Positions 33,123 to 43,202 of a DNA stretch of 64,000 bases are shown here, piece after piece; the stretch's first letter is position 1; each line of letters starts with the position of its first letter. Origin of the DNA: Sclerotiophoma versabilis (Eukaryota > Ascomycota > Dothideomycetes > Pleosporales > Didymellaceae). Both the position numbers and the translations under genes were made by a program. The DNA is taken from positions 1,612,001 through 1,676,000 of the forward strand of contig JAAROD010000095.1 in assembly GCA_012274445.1 (NCBI GenBank), given 5' to 3'. Below the pieces are notes generated by a model. It saw only the letters and a program-made list of their open reading frames with translations, was not told where the DNA came from and did no database searches.

Positions 33123-33393
33123 GGCTTGCAAATGCACATCGGTCGGTGCCAAAAATAGAATCAATTTAATTACAGTTCTCAGTTTTAGTCTGGCTGTTAG
33201 CTGTACTTAAGGGCTTGATCATATTGTCTTCTTCGCCTGTGTTTGTACAAAGTACTCTCAGTATCTTCACCTTGTTGATTGGATTACGTCTTCCTGTCAC
33301 CTTAGCACAATATGTACGATGTAGGGTATGCTCTACTATTGACGTATAATCTGCTGACCTAAACTCTAGCAAAGCGAATGCAACACTTGCAAT

Positions 33394-33723
33394 ATGCTAG
33401 CAAACTGCCTTAGAGACGTCGCCAACCAGGCTACGAAGGATAAAGTCGCTCATACTGCCGCTCAAGTTCGACTTGTGGGCACAAATGCTGAGCTGGAACT
33501 GAGGCGTACTAGGCAGTTTCAGGAGATGAGGAGGATGTCTAGCAGGCTGGAAAGATACAAACAAGATAACTTCAGGATGGGGGACATGCTATCTTATCTA
33601 TTGGCTGAGAATCAACGTCAGAAAGACAGAATTCTAGAACTGGGCTTGCACGACGAACAAAAGACAGAGACCGCTGAGGATCTAGCGTGCGCTTCTGCTC
33701 TGCTGCAACTCCGAAACAACTGA
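33394..33723 (+). CDS. small coiled-coil protein, about 110 aa
   Basis: An ATG at 33394 opens a 109-residue frame rich in Lys/Arg/Glu with a long predicted coiled coil (ELRRTRQFQEMRRMSSRLER, LLAENQRQKDRILEL). A short upstream exon (ATG at 33311, donor after three codons, acceptor just before 33369) would extend it by about ten residues and is possible. No family is recognised. It is one of three short coiled-coil proteins in this stretch (also 34437-34983 and 36478-36936). Confidence 0.5.
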   Translation: MLANCLRDVANQATKDKVAHTAAQVRLVGTNAELELRRTRQFQEMRRMSSRLERYKQDNFRMGDMLSYLLAENQRQKDRILELGLHDEQKTETAEDLACASALLQLRNN

Positions 33724-33972
33724 GACCCTGAAGCTTGTTCTTTTAACTATCACAAACGAAATCAGCTAATGTCCTGAGGATGCACTTTCGAATCCACCTT
33801 CATGCATGCGCGATATTGAGCGATGATCGGTGTTACCGAGTTGGGTGCTAGGAAACTGTGCCACTTTATATGATCTCCCGCACACAGTAGAGATCATACA
33901 GAACCCGCATGAAACCCCGCTGTCTTACCAGATTTGATCATACCTTGTACGTATTGTGGCTGAATCGCGGGA

Positions 33973-34326
33973 TCATGACTCACAAGCGCGTCGTCGGCAG
34001 AATGTTTCCCGAAGAAGCGCCAGGACCGTGTAGTATTCCTTTGCAACCTCCACCCGTACCGGGCGACCCCACTCCTTCAGCACACTGAAGACATTGCCAT
34101 AAGAGTCCATCGTAAATCTCTCAAGGATACAGTCTTCAAGAACGCGCCCACGGCGGCAATAAAATGGGACAAGTCCAAAGATCAACGGTTGACATGATCT
34201 GCATCGCTCAACGTGATACTCGAACAGGTTCATGTACCGAAATTCGATACTAGTAGGCTTCCTTGAGCTCGAATGAATTACTGGTCTTGTAAAGCAAACG
34301 CGACGGGGGTGTTGATAAGATGACAT
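33973..34326 (-). CDS. small basic Cys-containing hypothetical, 117 aa
   Basis: Single exon with an ATG at 34326. It has a short zinc-ribbon-like spacing (YHVERCRSCQPL) in a basic protein ending CRRRACES. Similar short 'EYHVxxCxxC' proteins recur in Pleosporales genomes, from memory and without a search. No transmembrane segment or signal peptide. Role unknown. Confidence 0.5.
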   Translation of the reverse strand: MSSYQHPRRVCFTRPVIHSSSRKPTSIEFRYMNLFEYHVERCRSCQPLIFGLVPFYCRRGRVLEDCILERFTMDSYGNVFSVLKEWGRPVRVEVAKEYYTVLALLRETFCRRRACES

Positions 34327-34436
34327 CTAGATTGGATTCTGCGGCATAAAGGGCCTTGTTGGGGTCCTTTATACTGCACTCTACTAAAACAGAAAACACA
34401 ATACGTAAACATCAGCCAACACATTCCCTTCTGTAT

Positions 34437-34983
34437 TCATTGTACAGGGTTTTGATCTTGGGATACCGCCTTGGTCTCGTTCGTAGCTCCCTCATGTCCG
34501 AAGTGGTTAAGCACGGCTTTAGCCCAGTTTGACAATGCATCAACATCTTGTCGTAGGTTGTGTGCTTCTTGGACGTTTTTCGCAAGTTCTCTGTCCATAT
34601 CAGCGCCGATGCAACTGTTCACCCTGTAGGATCGCTTACATCTCTACGTATTGCAGTTTGGTTTGGTACTCATTCTGAAGCTGCATGAAAGAGTCGAACG
34701 CGATATACATATCCATCTGGACTTTCTCTAGCGTAATTCCGGTCGTGCCGAGCGCTGAGGGACCATGCTGTCTTGGGCCTGTTTGATGCTCAGATGAAAA
34801 GTCGTCTTGTTTTTGAGCATGCTGCTCTGAGTTGCAAGGCTCAACGTTCATCGCCAGCTCCGGAAAGCCTGCCGAGAAATCGGTACCGAAGAAATTCATG
34901 TAGTCGGGAATAGCTTTAGACTGATTACTTGTGCCAGGTATGAATGAAGCTGAATTTGGATCTAGCTTATTGACAAGGGACAT
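34437..34983 (-). CDS. hypothetical two-exon protein, about 165 aa
   Basis: The ATG at 34983 begins MSLVNKLDPNSASF. Exon 1 (34983-34640) joins exon 2 (34590-34437) over a 49-nt intron with GTAAGC donor and GACAG acceptor. The frame stays open upstream to 35046 without another ATG. The C-terminal half is helical and coiled-coil-like (DSFMQLQNEYQTKLQYVEI, then ELAKNVQEAHNLRQDVDALS). No family is recognised. Start choice is uncertain. Confidence 0.5.
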
Positions 34984-35260
34984 TGGTAGTGACCAGGAGA
35001 GGAATTGAGAAAAAGAAGAAGCAGCTTGACTTTTGGCAAAGGACAATCGACCCGTAATAAATTGTTCAAAACCGTTTGTACGACCCCTAGTCTGCTTCTA
35101 TTTGAAGCTAGGTCAACCTGTGCCACCAACCTACTTAACCGCCGCTCTACGCCAAAGAGCATGACACTCAAGAGATGCTAACTCCAGAAACGGGGTAAGC
35201 GTACTGTACCCTGGTTGCTGTATCACGTATGGGTGCTAGAATTTGTCAACAGTGATCAGC

Positions 35261-36208
35261 CTACAGAGAACAGGGGATTACGTTTACCGGCTTCTCAAGC
35301 TTGACAATGGAAGGTGTACTATCGTTGAACATGTTTTCAAGGAAGTCCACAAGGAGCTTGTGGCCACTCCAGCTTTCCCCGTTGCTTAAACCAAACATCT
35401 TGTTCGATTCCCGCTTGCGACGTATCTGTGCGGGGCTACGCAGATCTTCACTTGGTTTGCCATTCATGCACTCAAGAATGCTTGCTCCAAGGTTAGCAAG
35501 GTCAATGTTGGAGGTGATTTCGGTCGTTATCCGGACACATTCCTCAAAATTTGCTGGAAACGAGTTAAGAACAGCTACTATAATTGAGCCATTAGGGTGA
35601 ACGCACAGAGAAGGGGCTTTCCGTTGCTGCAAAATCGTATTGTAGCAGTAGAGATAGCATTATGTACAATGCCAGAAGCAGCTATGTGCTTAATGGCGAG
35701 AAACATCTAAGTAGTTCAGCGGGGCAACATATTCGAAGCATTTCAAGCGTACTGAGCTGGCTACAATCCGTACGTGAGATTCGTCAAGGCAACAATGGAC
35801 GTTAAGAACCTCTTCTAGAGTGTATCTAGAATACTCAAACCTAAAAAACATAGAGGTCTCAGATTCGAACACTTGGTTGATCGTCGCAACATGAGGGTGG
35901 CTGGATAAATTTCTGATCTTCTCAAGCTCTCGACGGCCATCCTCAATCTCTACACTCTTCACGATTGCCATGAGTCCATCGTGTATGCACAGATACCATT
36001 TAGATCTTCCTTGCAGCAGCTCTCCCTGCAAAGACAGTGTTTTCCACGGATCTGTATTGATCTCTTTCTTTTTTTGTAGGGATCTTTCGAGAAGTGCTGC
36101 CTTAGTAGGCACCTGCAACCTACTAAGAGGGGTTTCTTTACCTAAGGTTGGTGCTTGAGGTCTAGGGTGACGCTGAAACGCTTTTTCAGTCGCTTTGGAA
36201 GCCATCAT
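35261..36208 (-). pseudogene. decayed protein-kinase-like gene
   Basis: The start (ATG at 36208) leads into an N-lobe-like region: WYLCIHDGLMAIVKSVEI, RRELEKIRNLSSHPHVATI and FFRFEYSRYTLEEVLNV. After a likely 44-nt intron (donor GTACGC, acceptor TACTTAG) comes IKHIAASGIVHNAIS, where kinases have their catalytic-loop helix. The frame is then broken, and YNTILQQRKAPSLCVHPNG is read in a different frame to 35261. The catalytic HRD and DFG motifs are missing. It looks like a relic of a fungal degenerate kinase family; an active enzyme is not expected. It is possible that an extra small intron explains the shift. Confidence 0.5.
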
Positions 36209-36477
36209 GGTGCCGCCCTCATGGACGGCAGTTCACTCAGGGTCTTTCATTAAACCTCAGAGGAACCAAAAGCGGGGTGAAGTCTAGGAGGATGATGCTT
36301 ACGGGTTTCTGCAGCCAGAATGAATTTTTCTGCGCACCCGCTTCCGCGATTGAGGCCTGCAACTAGCTGAATACTGATAGCAGTATTGACCTCAACCTTG
36401 GGATCAAATTTAGGATAAAATGATCCTGAGATGCATCTGACGCCTTATCCTCGTACATCCTTACCCATTATCACAAG

Positions 36478-36936
36478 ATGGCTGCTCCAGAAGTCACCTT
36501 ACCATCCCTACTTTGGCGCCGCCAACAGAACGACTCGAGCGACCATTCTACTACCGACTCTGTGGAACTCGCGCGGAGTCCAACCTGGCCTGCCACACTA
36601 CCATCGCCCAATAGCAACTCATATGCTACCTACACTCAGCCCAATTTGTACCTCCAGTTGTCCCAGATTCTCGAATGGGAGATTTGGAATCACAACCAGA
36701 CCCGCGCTCAGATGCAAACTGAGCACACCCGTTGCGGCGAATTGGAAGCCGAAATTTGGAGGCTTTCACAGATTGTTGGTCAGTGGCAAGAAACTTGCAG
36801 GATAGCCTACGCCGCCCTTGACGAACATAGAATGGAGCACATCAAGTTGGCGCAGGAACTAGAAGCAACAGCTGCTGAGCTACACAGCTTTCAGCAAAAG
36901 GTAAACGTCATAATCCTGGTGCTGTATTCGTACTGA
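36478..36936 (+). CDS. small coiled-coil protein, paralogue of 16256-16630, 152 aa
   Basis: The ATG at 36478 opens 152 residues. The block YLQLSQILEWEIWNHNQTRA is shared almost exactly with the minus-strand gene at 16256-16630, and VELARSPTWPATLP upstream also aligns. The C-terminal half is helical (IKLAQELEATAAELHSFQQK). A GTAAAC donor lies just after FQQK, so the last residues (hydrophobic VNVIILVLYSY) may be intron read-through. Function unknown. Confidence 0.6.
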   Translation: MAAPEVTLPSLLWRRQQNDSSDHSTTDSVELARSPTWPATLPSPNSNSYATYTQPNLYLQLSQILEWEIWNHNQTRAQMQTEHTRCGELEAEIWRLSQIVGQWQETCRIAYAALDEHRMEHIKLAQELEATAAELHSFQQKVNVIILVLYSY

Positions 36937-37759
36937 ATTTGAGACCCAGACTTCTACGACTTGTGAAATGCCTCCTGGCCGTGAACAGAAGATATTGCGG
37001 GCAAAAACTCGGGTACATATCGTAGAGAGTGGGAACGCAGGGGAAGGCTTGAGCGATTGTGCTCCAAAATGATGGAAGCACGCAACGCGTAATCAGCTTG
37101 TATGGATATCCCCTTTCATCAATATGCAAATCAACAGCGTTAGACTTCGCGTTTGATAGTGTCTTGCCCCATGTGAAGGCTGTCCAATCGGTGAAATCTC
37201 GGTCTAATACAGTGTTGGAGCGCGAAGCGCGCAACCAGTTTATCCCTGTTAATCAAGCACTATCGTTCACTCAACCTACAAGGGGATAGATGAACGGAGC
37301 GCTAGTGCGAGAAGTTTCTAGGGATCTATCTCTCGTGAAAGAGCGCTGACTGCTGACTGCTCAGTGCGAGAGCTCATGCTAGCAGCCCGGTCATGCTACA
37401 CCCTTGTAATAAGATCAACTCAGTGACCATAAGCGCTCGGGGATGTCGCGCCTATTTTAATCTACGGTCCGAATAAATGATTTGACTAATTTGCGGCTGG
37501 GGGCGGGGACGCGCGTTGCGTCTCGAGCGCACGATAGATCCCGCGCGTCTACGTCGAGTGGAGTCGCCCAACCGTTCACGACATAGCAGGAACAGTTCAC
37601 GGGCACATCGATTGTGAAAACTGCATTGCTTAGGGAGACCGACTCCTGGGAGTGAATATTCCACAGTGCATTTTGGTCAATTGCGCATTGATAGTAGTGT
37701 ACATTCTTAATTGATTGCTGAGATGCAAAAAGGTTCTGGCCTAGCCTACGACACTCAAC
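36937..37759. other. intergenic, no gene seen
   Basis: Short frames only. A CG-rich patch (about 37495-37560) holds no recognised element. Confidence 0.45.
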
Positions 37760-38251
37760 TCAAATAAACATCCTCAAATCTGCTTTTTCTATATCAGGAA
37801 CAACGTATACTGCCCTCCGCTTCTCACTCGGGAGGTATTGATACATCGTTATCCAGTCTCGGTCGTCCGGGAGATTATCGTCACTGAGCTCGGTCTTTCG
37901 CAACAATTGAGGAGTCCCTTCTTCTTTAATCGTGGCTAGGCTTGGTATAAAGGGTTTACGCTTATATGTTGAGCAGAACTTTGACTTTGGCGCAGGACAT
38001 GGTGGAGGAGGTAGAAATAAAGTGATACCTATTTCGTTGAAGCTGATAGATTCCACTTGGATTCTGTGGCGTGACATTAGACTTGCAAGACCCCTCACTC
38101 GAGCGCAGAGGATGTTTCCTGCTGCTCTTGACCTAAGATTCTCTCTGTCCATCGTACAATCTAAGATGTGTTCTACAACATGGCGCTCTGGGACAGCAAA
38201 TTGAACAGTGAGATCACTACAACGTCTAAAGCTGGGATAACTAGGATACAT
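37760..38251 (-). CDS. hypothetical protein, 163 aa
   Basis: A single ATG-started frame of 163 residues. It has mixed hydrophobic and charged sequence with a Pro-rich loop (FLPPPPCPAPKSK) and a clearly protein-like C-terminus (DRDWITMYQYLPSEKRRAVYVV). No family recognised, no signal peptide. It is convergent with nothing obvious and stands alone between intergenic stretches. Confidence 0.45.
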   Translation of the reverse strand: MYPSYPSFRRCSDLTVQFAVPERHVVEHILDCTMDRENLRSRAAGNILCARVRGLASLMSRHRIQVESISFNEIGITLFLPPPPCPAPKSKFCSTYKRKPFIPSLATIKEEGTPQLLRKTELSDDNLPDDRDWITMYQYLPSEKRRAVYVVPDIEKADLRMFI

Positions 38252-38470
38252 GCTCTATCGGCCACGGGAAGGTCCTGGGGCTTTGAGTCATTTATCAAAG
38301 ATGGCAGAACACTGTTCAAGAGACACAGTATACTGAAATAGGTAGTTGTTTTTGCATTGCAATAGAACATGATGCATAGGAACTCTGAACTGGGTACTGA
38401 ACACAGAAAGCTGATCTATCAATAAAAGGTGGCTGATAACTCTCTTTTCCCTTTCTTTTCCAAGCCAAGC

Positions 38471-39031
38471 ATGCACGCAATGAAGTTCGTCTATGTATTA
38501 ATCGGGGCGGGAACAGCTCAGATACTCCCTTTTGAATACACATTACCCGTCCTTGTTAGTCCAGTAAATCAGGTGAATGCCGGACAAGAGCTCCACTACC
38601 AGTACATCTCACTGCTATTCCATACGTCAATAGTTCTTACAATATTTTAGGCTTATTAATTCTCGAAACTCTACGTGTCAAGCCACTATGAGCTTTTCAA
38701 ACGATACATTTCTATCAATTTCTACAATTGTCAAACCAAGCAACTGTGCTGGGGATCAAGTTGCAGTCTTGAAGATACCTGACAGCGTCCCCAACGGCGT
38801 CGCAGGTCTAGAATGGTAAGTTTACCTTAGCGTCGCCCTCGATACCTTCACTCATGGCGAGATAGGCAATGCTCAGGAACTGATGGAACGGCTGTAAACC
38901 TGTTTTCCATATCTGGAGGCTCTGGTGACTCTGAACAGCTTACAGCGGATGGCCAGGGCACACATCTAGAAGTGCAGTGTCGTAACAATGTTACTAGAAC
39001 AGGTGTGCCGCAAACCACCTTGTGTACGTAG
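38471..39031 (+). CDS. small secreted protein, 153 aa
   Basis: Three exons (38471-38601, 38651-38815, 38866-39031) with 49- and 50-nt introns close in frame. The start MHAMKFVYVLIGAGTAQ is a signal-peptide-like stretch; the second ATG (38480) may be the real start. The mature part has a beta-sandwich look with four Cys (NSTCQAT, SNCAGD, WQCSGT, VQCRNN), several N-glycosylation motifs and no membrane anchor. I recognise no named family. It converges on the cupredoxin-like secreted protein at 39354-40121, and the two may act together outside the cell (inference). Effector-like size, but no toxin family is recognised. Confidence 0.6.
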
Positions 39032-39353
39032 GAGGCCAGTTAGGTTACAATGCAACAGAATACAGAATGAAAATGAAAACAAGTCAGCAAGTCAGCTTTT
39101 GTGACGCTAGTTATCTGTAACTTTGTAAAACTCCGTAGTTGCGAGTGTGCATCTCTGAATTACGATATCTGTATCTTGTTGTGGCCAGTCCTGTAGACCG
39201 CAATCCTGGCACAGCATACAGGTATTCGCTCCATTGGCGCAAATTCCTGGTACCTAACAACTGTTCAAAGAGACTAATGAGAGCGAATTGATGGCAGACA
39301 GGAAGAATAATGTTATTGTTACTATGGATTCTAGCTACGGGCGCGTGGATATC

Positions 39354-40121
39354 CTACAAAAGTAGCACACAAAGGCTTGCAACAAAGCCAAGGCCTATCA
39401 TTGGATTCCTGCTTCCAGAGTTCGATATAGGAGGATCTACAGCAGTTGAGCTTGGTCCAACCTTGGCCGAGATGGTTGCTGTCGTTGGGGCTGCTGCAGT
39501 TCTATTACGAGAAGGCTGGTCATACGGAGGCCGTTGGCAGGCAGATGTGGGCTCAATTTTTGTGGTCACTCCTGAACGAGCATTCTGTAGAAATTCAGAA
39601 CTTGCTCCACCAGGATTCAGGCTAAAAACCATGCCAGCGTGACAGTGGGACAATTTTACAGTTTGGGCACAAAAGAACCACTGCGGATCTTCCTTCTGAA
39701 CCTCATATTCAACGACAAACTTTCCGCTCACATTTGCTGGGTTGAACTGCCTAAAGCCAGAGTTAAACCCTCCAGTGTACTGACAAGGACTTGACAGGTT
39801 GCTTTGGGTCAGTGTGTGATTCAAAGCCAGGAAGTTGAATGCAACAATGGTGCCCACCGACACGTTTAGCGAAGAAGGAGAAAACAAAAGCTCTCCTTGA
39901 TCGCCCACATTAACTGTGGAGGTGGGTATAGGTGCATCAATGTACGCCGGATTCGTTGGCATGGTTGTTTGAGTGGTCTGAGCGGTTCGGTTCCAAGCCC
40001 ATGGCAAATGTGATGGGTGAGGTTTACCCCATGGACTGGGGCTACCAGTATCAGAACTAGGCGTGGAGGCCAGCACCACAACCCCTGAGGCCAGGAGAAT
40101 CAATAAGAAAATACGAGCCAT
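39354..40121 (-). CDS. cupredoxin-like extracellular protein, GPI-anchor type, 255 aa
   Basis: Intron-less, with an ATG at 40121. Residues 1-19 are a signal peptide (MARIFLLILLASGVVVLA). About residues 70-170 form a cupredoxin (plastocyanin-like) domain with copper-site-like residues: LNHTLTQ, a Cys in SPCQYTGGF, and FFCAQT...SHCHAGMVF. A Ser/Thr/Pro-rich linker follows, and the protein ends with a hydrophobic GPI-signal-like tail (PMIGLGFVASLCVLLL). Such 'extracellular serine-rich' proteins are common at fungal surfaces; copper binding is expected from the family but unproven here. Convergent with 38471-39031. Confidence 0.8.
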   Translation of the reverse strand: MARIFLLILLASGVVVLASTPSSDTGSPSPWGKPHPSHLPWAWNRTAQTTQTTMPTNPAYIDAPIPTSTVNVGDQGELLFSPSSLNVSVGTIVAFNFLALNHTLTQSNLSSPCQYTGGFNSGFRQFNPANVSGKFVVEYEVQKEDPQWFFCAQTVKLSHCHAGMVFSLNPGGASSEFLQNARSGVTTKIEPTSACQRPPYDQPSRNRTAAAPTTATISAKVGPSSTAVDPPISNSGSRNPMIGLGFVASLCVLLL

Positions 40122-40432
40122 AATTTACTGTGAAATTGCTGCCGTACAGGACAGAACGATCTTTATTATCATAAGTGTGATCCACGATTCCTGAATTCAG
40201 GACTCGGTTTCGTCTTTTCCTACCTCTCGCTTTGTGAACGCACCACAAGCCTGCTTTCAGTAGCTTAGTTCCGGAATAATGAGATCAAGTGTAATGCTTC
40301 TTACTGTCATATATAAGGTACGTTCGCTGCAAGGTCGTTTGGGCAGAACAAAATCAGACTTTCACACTTGAGCTGGACTCGAGAATTAGCCACCTTCACA
40401 TTCCAGAATCACTACACAATCCTTTCATCACG

Positions 40433-42964
40433 ATGTCAACAGGTCTCGTTCTCTCTGAGCCTTCTTCAGCATCACGGAGCATCGGACAAGTAGCGAAGGT
40501 AAAGCAGAATGATAAAGGGAAGGAGAAGGTAGAGGAGAAGCGGAAAGGAAAGTACAGAGTTGAAGAGAAGACGGATGCAGAAGGGAGCGAAAGCGAAGCC
40601 TCAGTTGCAGAACCATTAGCAAAGTCTAAGAAAAAGCGGAGAGAAGGAGAGGGCCTCGAGGAAGTGGACAGCGATGCGTCATTCGCAACTGACGAAGACA
40701 ACAAAGAAGACGAAGAGTTGATTGAAAGTGATTTGTCTTCACATGTTGACTCTGACAGCGGTGAGAATTCCAATGAAGACGAAAGATCAGTAAGGCGTAA
40801 GGAGAATCATGCAACGAAACAAGGCCGACATGCGGAGAGAGATGCTGAAGATAAGAGACAAGTTGCCGTTACTGCCAACGAAGGCTTCTCAAATTACACG
40901 AGAGAGCGAGGTAACCGAAAAAATTCAGAGAAGCGACCTGAACTAGTTGAAAAGGAATGGCGTGGCTTGTATCCTTTGCTCAGACATATGTGGACGCCAG
41001 GCGGTAAGGCCAAGCTATCAGGACCACGGATGGAAATATTTAAGCGAGCAAACGAAAAAATCGAAAGGTACTGCAATCAAACTATGAATGTCGACGTGGA
41101 ATTCAACACAAAAGCCACGGCACTTTATTTAGTGAGGCTAGAGAAACTTGAGAAAGAGCTCGCCGGCCAGTCAGAAAGCGAAAAAGTGCTACGTAGAAAA
41201 CAGCTGCACCACCGTTGTATCAAAGAAACAGGCCAACCGTCAAAAGAAGAGCTACTTAAGATGTGGAAATTTCCCACTGAAGAGCTTTGCGCGCAGATCT
41301 ACTCAGTAGAGAAAGCATTGATGGAGCTTGACAAGATGCCTTCTGAAGTAGCGCTCAAAAAGAAGATTGCGGACTACGATCAACGACTGACGGGGTGTCA
41401 GCCTGGTTCTAAAGAGTTGGTTGATTTGACAACCAAGAAGGCTAAGTTCGAGAAGTTGCTGGCAGCCCGAAAGAAGAAGACGCTAAAGCTTCTTCAAACA
41501 GCCTTGATCTTTCTCGATAACCTACAGAAGAAGGGCATTCCACCAACCCAAGTTCTGAGCAACCGTGCAGAAACTGTGTTCCAAAATTTTGTTTTGATGT
41601 CTCAGGAGAATCTGCAGCTTTACAACGCGCTGAAGGAGGAGATGGAACGACCAACCCTTGAGCAACTGGATAAATGGGACATGGCCACCAAACCGATGTA
41701 TGAATTTGTCGAATGCGTTAGTGACGAAAGCATGGTTACAGAACAGGCCATTGTAAGAGCAGATAGCCTGGTTAAGGATCTGCGAAATATCAACAGGTCG
41801 ATCGGAACCCTAGCACAGAAGACACCCGCTGTCAATCGCTTGCCTACCTCTCTACTCAAAGAGATACTCGGACAGTACAAGGAAGGAAATTACGAGCAAC
41901 TGAAGATAAACATCACAAGGCTCATGGAGCAGCTCTGTCAACAAGAGGCAGCGGCGGGTATGGTGCGCGCTTTAGAACTAAGACAGCCTCCGGGCGCTTC
42001 TGCAAATGATTCGGAAGATACTGATGGACCTGAGTTACATTCAGCTGCGGCAGATCCACCTGTTGAATCTGCAGCGAAACCACCTGCGAAAGCCGCAGCA
42101 GACATGGCTGCCGAAACTTTGACAAATCATGTCACTGGTACCAACCTGTCCGAAGGGATGCTCCGGAATCTTGATATCAATTCGCTGAAATTAGGAGCAA
42201 GTGTGGCTAAGATTTTCCAGTATGACGATGGCATGACGGAGCATGGGCCTCTTGTAGCAACGAGACCCTCCTCAACAGACAATGCAAGGCTGAATCGTTA
42301 CTTTGTAAACGCTGGCCTGAACGTGCCAGGAATGGAGTACCTCAAAGTTCTGAAAGGAAGCGACTTAGCGCCGGGCGGCGCAGAGAAGTTGTCTGAACAG
42401 AAAGTGGTCGACTTTAATCTTAAGCAGACAAAGAAAGACATCAAAGGAGATCATCCAATCCTGAGCATTGGTCCAGTCGTTATGATGCCTCGATCAGAAG
42501 GCTATGTGCCCCGCGGAACAAAAGAACGTCGTCAGGATGCTTACATCAAGGTGGTATACAAAGACAAACCCAACCCTGACATGCTATGTAGAACAGAATT
42601 CACGCAGCTTTGTGGACAAAAGTTTGGGGGGAGACAATTTTCGGCCATGGAAGCGGCTTACAAACAGAGACAGATGTATTTCGAGGCATGCAAGGTTCAA
42701 AAACTCCACCCGCAGACCCAGAAACCCCTCACTCCAGACGATCTTCGAAAAACCCCATGGCTCTTCCCAGAAAATGAGCGAGATGATCCCGAAAACGATA
42801 GCAGCAATAGCATCAAGGAGGAAGACGATCCCGATGAGAGTTACTTTGATGGAGTTGAAATTGACTCTGGTGATCTTCCTGCCAACATGATTGGTACGTT
42901 CCAAAAACCTAGGGCGGATTTGGCGGATCTGGCGAAAGCTTCCTCAAGTTCTGGTTCGCTATGA
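40433..42964 (+). CDS. large charged coiled-coil orphan, 843 aa
   Basis: One intron-less 843-residue frame from the ATG at 40433. Residues 1-170 are strongly charged, with Lys/Glu runs and acidic Ser/Asp/Glu patches (EDEELIESDLSSHVDSDSGE). Residues 190-550 are helical with long coiled-coil stretches (KKKIADYDQRL, LLKEILGQYKEGNYEQLK). Then comes an Ala/Pro-rich linker, and the last 250 residues form a separate region rich in motif-like strings (HPILSIGPVVMMPRSEGYVP, LCGQKFGGRQFSAMEAAYK) ending in an acidic patch. I do not recognise a family. Absence of introns, unlike most neighbours, is notable. It may be a nucleic-acid or chromatin-associated protein by composition, which is a guess. Confidence 0.75.
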   Translation: MSTGLVLSEPSSASRSIGQVAKVKQNDKGKEKVEEKRKGKYRVEEKTDAEGSESEASVAEPLAKSKKKRREGEGLEEVDSDASFATDEDNKEDEELIESDLSSHVDSDSGENSNEDERSVRRKENHATKQGRHAERDAEDKRQVAVTANEGFSNYTRERGNRKNSEKRPELVEKEWRGLYPLLRHMWTPGGKAKLSGPRMEIFKRANEKIERYCNQTMNVDVEFNTKATALYLVRLEKLEKELAGQSESEKVLRRKQLHHRCIKETGQPSKEELLKMWKFPTEELCAQIYSVEKALMELDKMPSEVALKKKIADYDQRLTGCQPGSKELVDLTTKKAKFEKLLAARKKKTLKLLQTALIFLDNLQKKGIPPTQVLSNRAETVFQNFVLMSQENLQLYNALKEEMERPTLEQLDKWDMATKPMYEFVECVSDESMVTEQAIVRADSLVKDLRNINRSIGTLAQKTPAVNRLPTSLLKEILGQYKEGNYEQLKINITRLMEQLCQQEAAAGMVRALELRQPPGASANDSEDTDGPELHSAAADPPVESAAKPPAKAAADMAAETLTNHVTGTNLSEGMLRNLDINSLKLGASVAKIFQYDDGMTEHGPLVATRPSSTDNARLNRYFVNAGLNVPGMEYLKVLKGSDLAPGGAEKLSEQKVVDFNLKQTKKDIKGDHPILSIGPVVMMPRSEGYVPRGTKERRQDAYIKVVYKDKPNPDMLCRTEFTQLCGQKFGGRQFSAMEAAYKQRQMYFEACKVQKLHPQTQKPLTPDDLRKTPWLFPENERDDPENDSSNSIKEEDDPDESYFDGVEIDSGDLPANMIGTFQKPRADLADLAKASSSSGSL

Positions 42965-43202
42965 GTGCAGTACGAAAATAGGTAGTAGACAGTCTCTTTA
43001 GATGCCATGACATTATTGTGCCCAAATGTAATTTTAGTTTTAAGCCTGACTCCATTTGCGCATGTGATGTATGCCTAATTAAATGATTAAATGCTTAGCG
43101 CTTGCTAGCTGTAATATAAGATTGTTTGCCCTTCTCTTTGCCACCTCATCTCCCCATCCCCCTGATAGTTTTGCTGGTAGCTACAGGCCTGAACTCATCA
43201 CC

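Noticed and set aside
35403..35425. GTTCGATTCCCGC resembling a tRNA T-loop
   Set aside because: No cloverleaf could be built around it, and it lies in the kinase-like relic.
39310..39642. Plus-strand frame with a hydrophobic start
   Set aside because: It is antisense to the C-terminal GPI-type tail of the cupredoxin-like protein (39354-40121), which has a signal peptide and domain.
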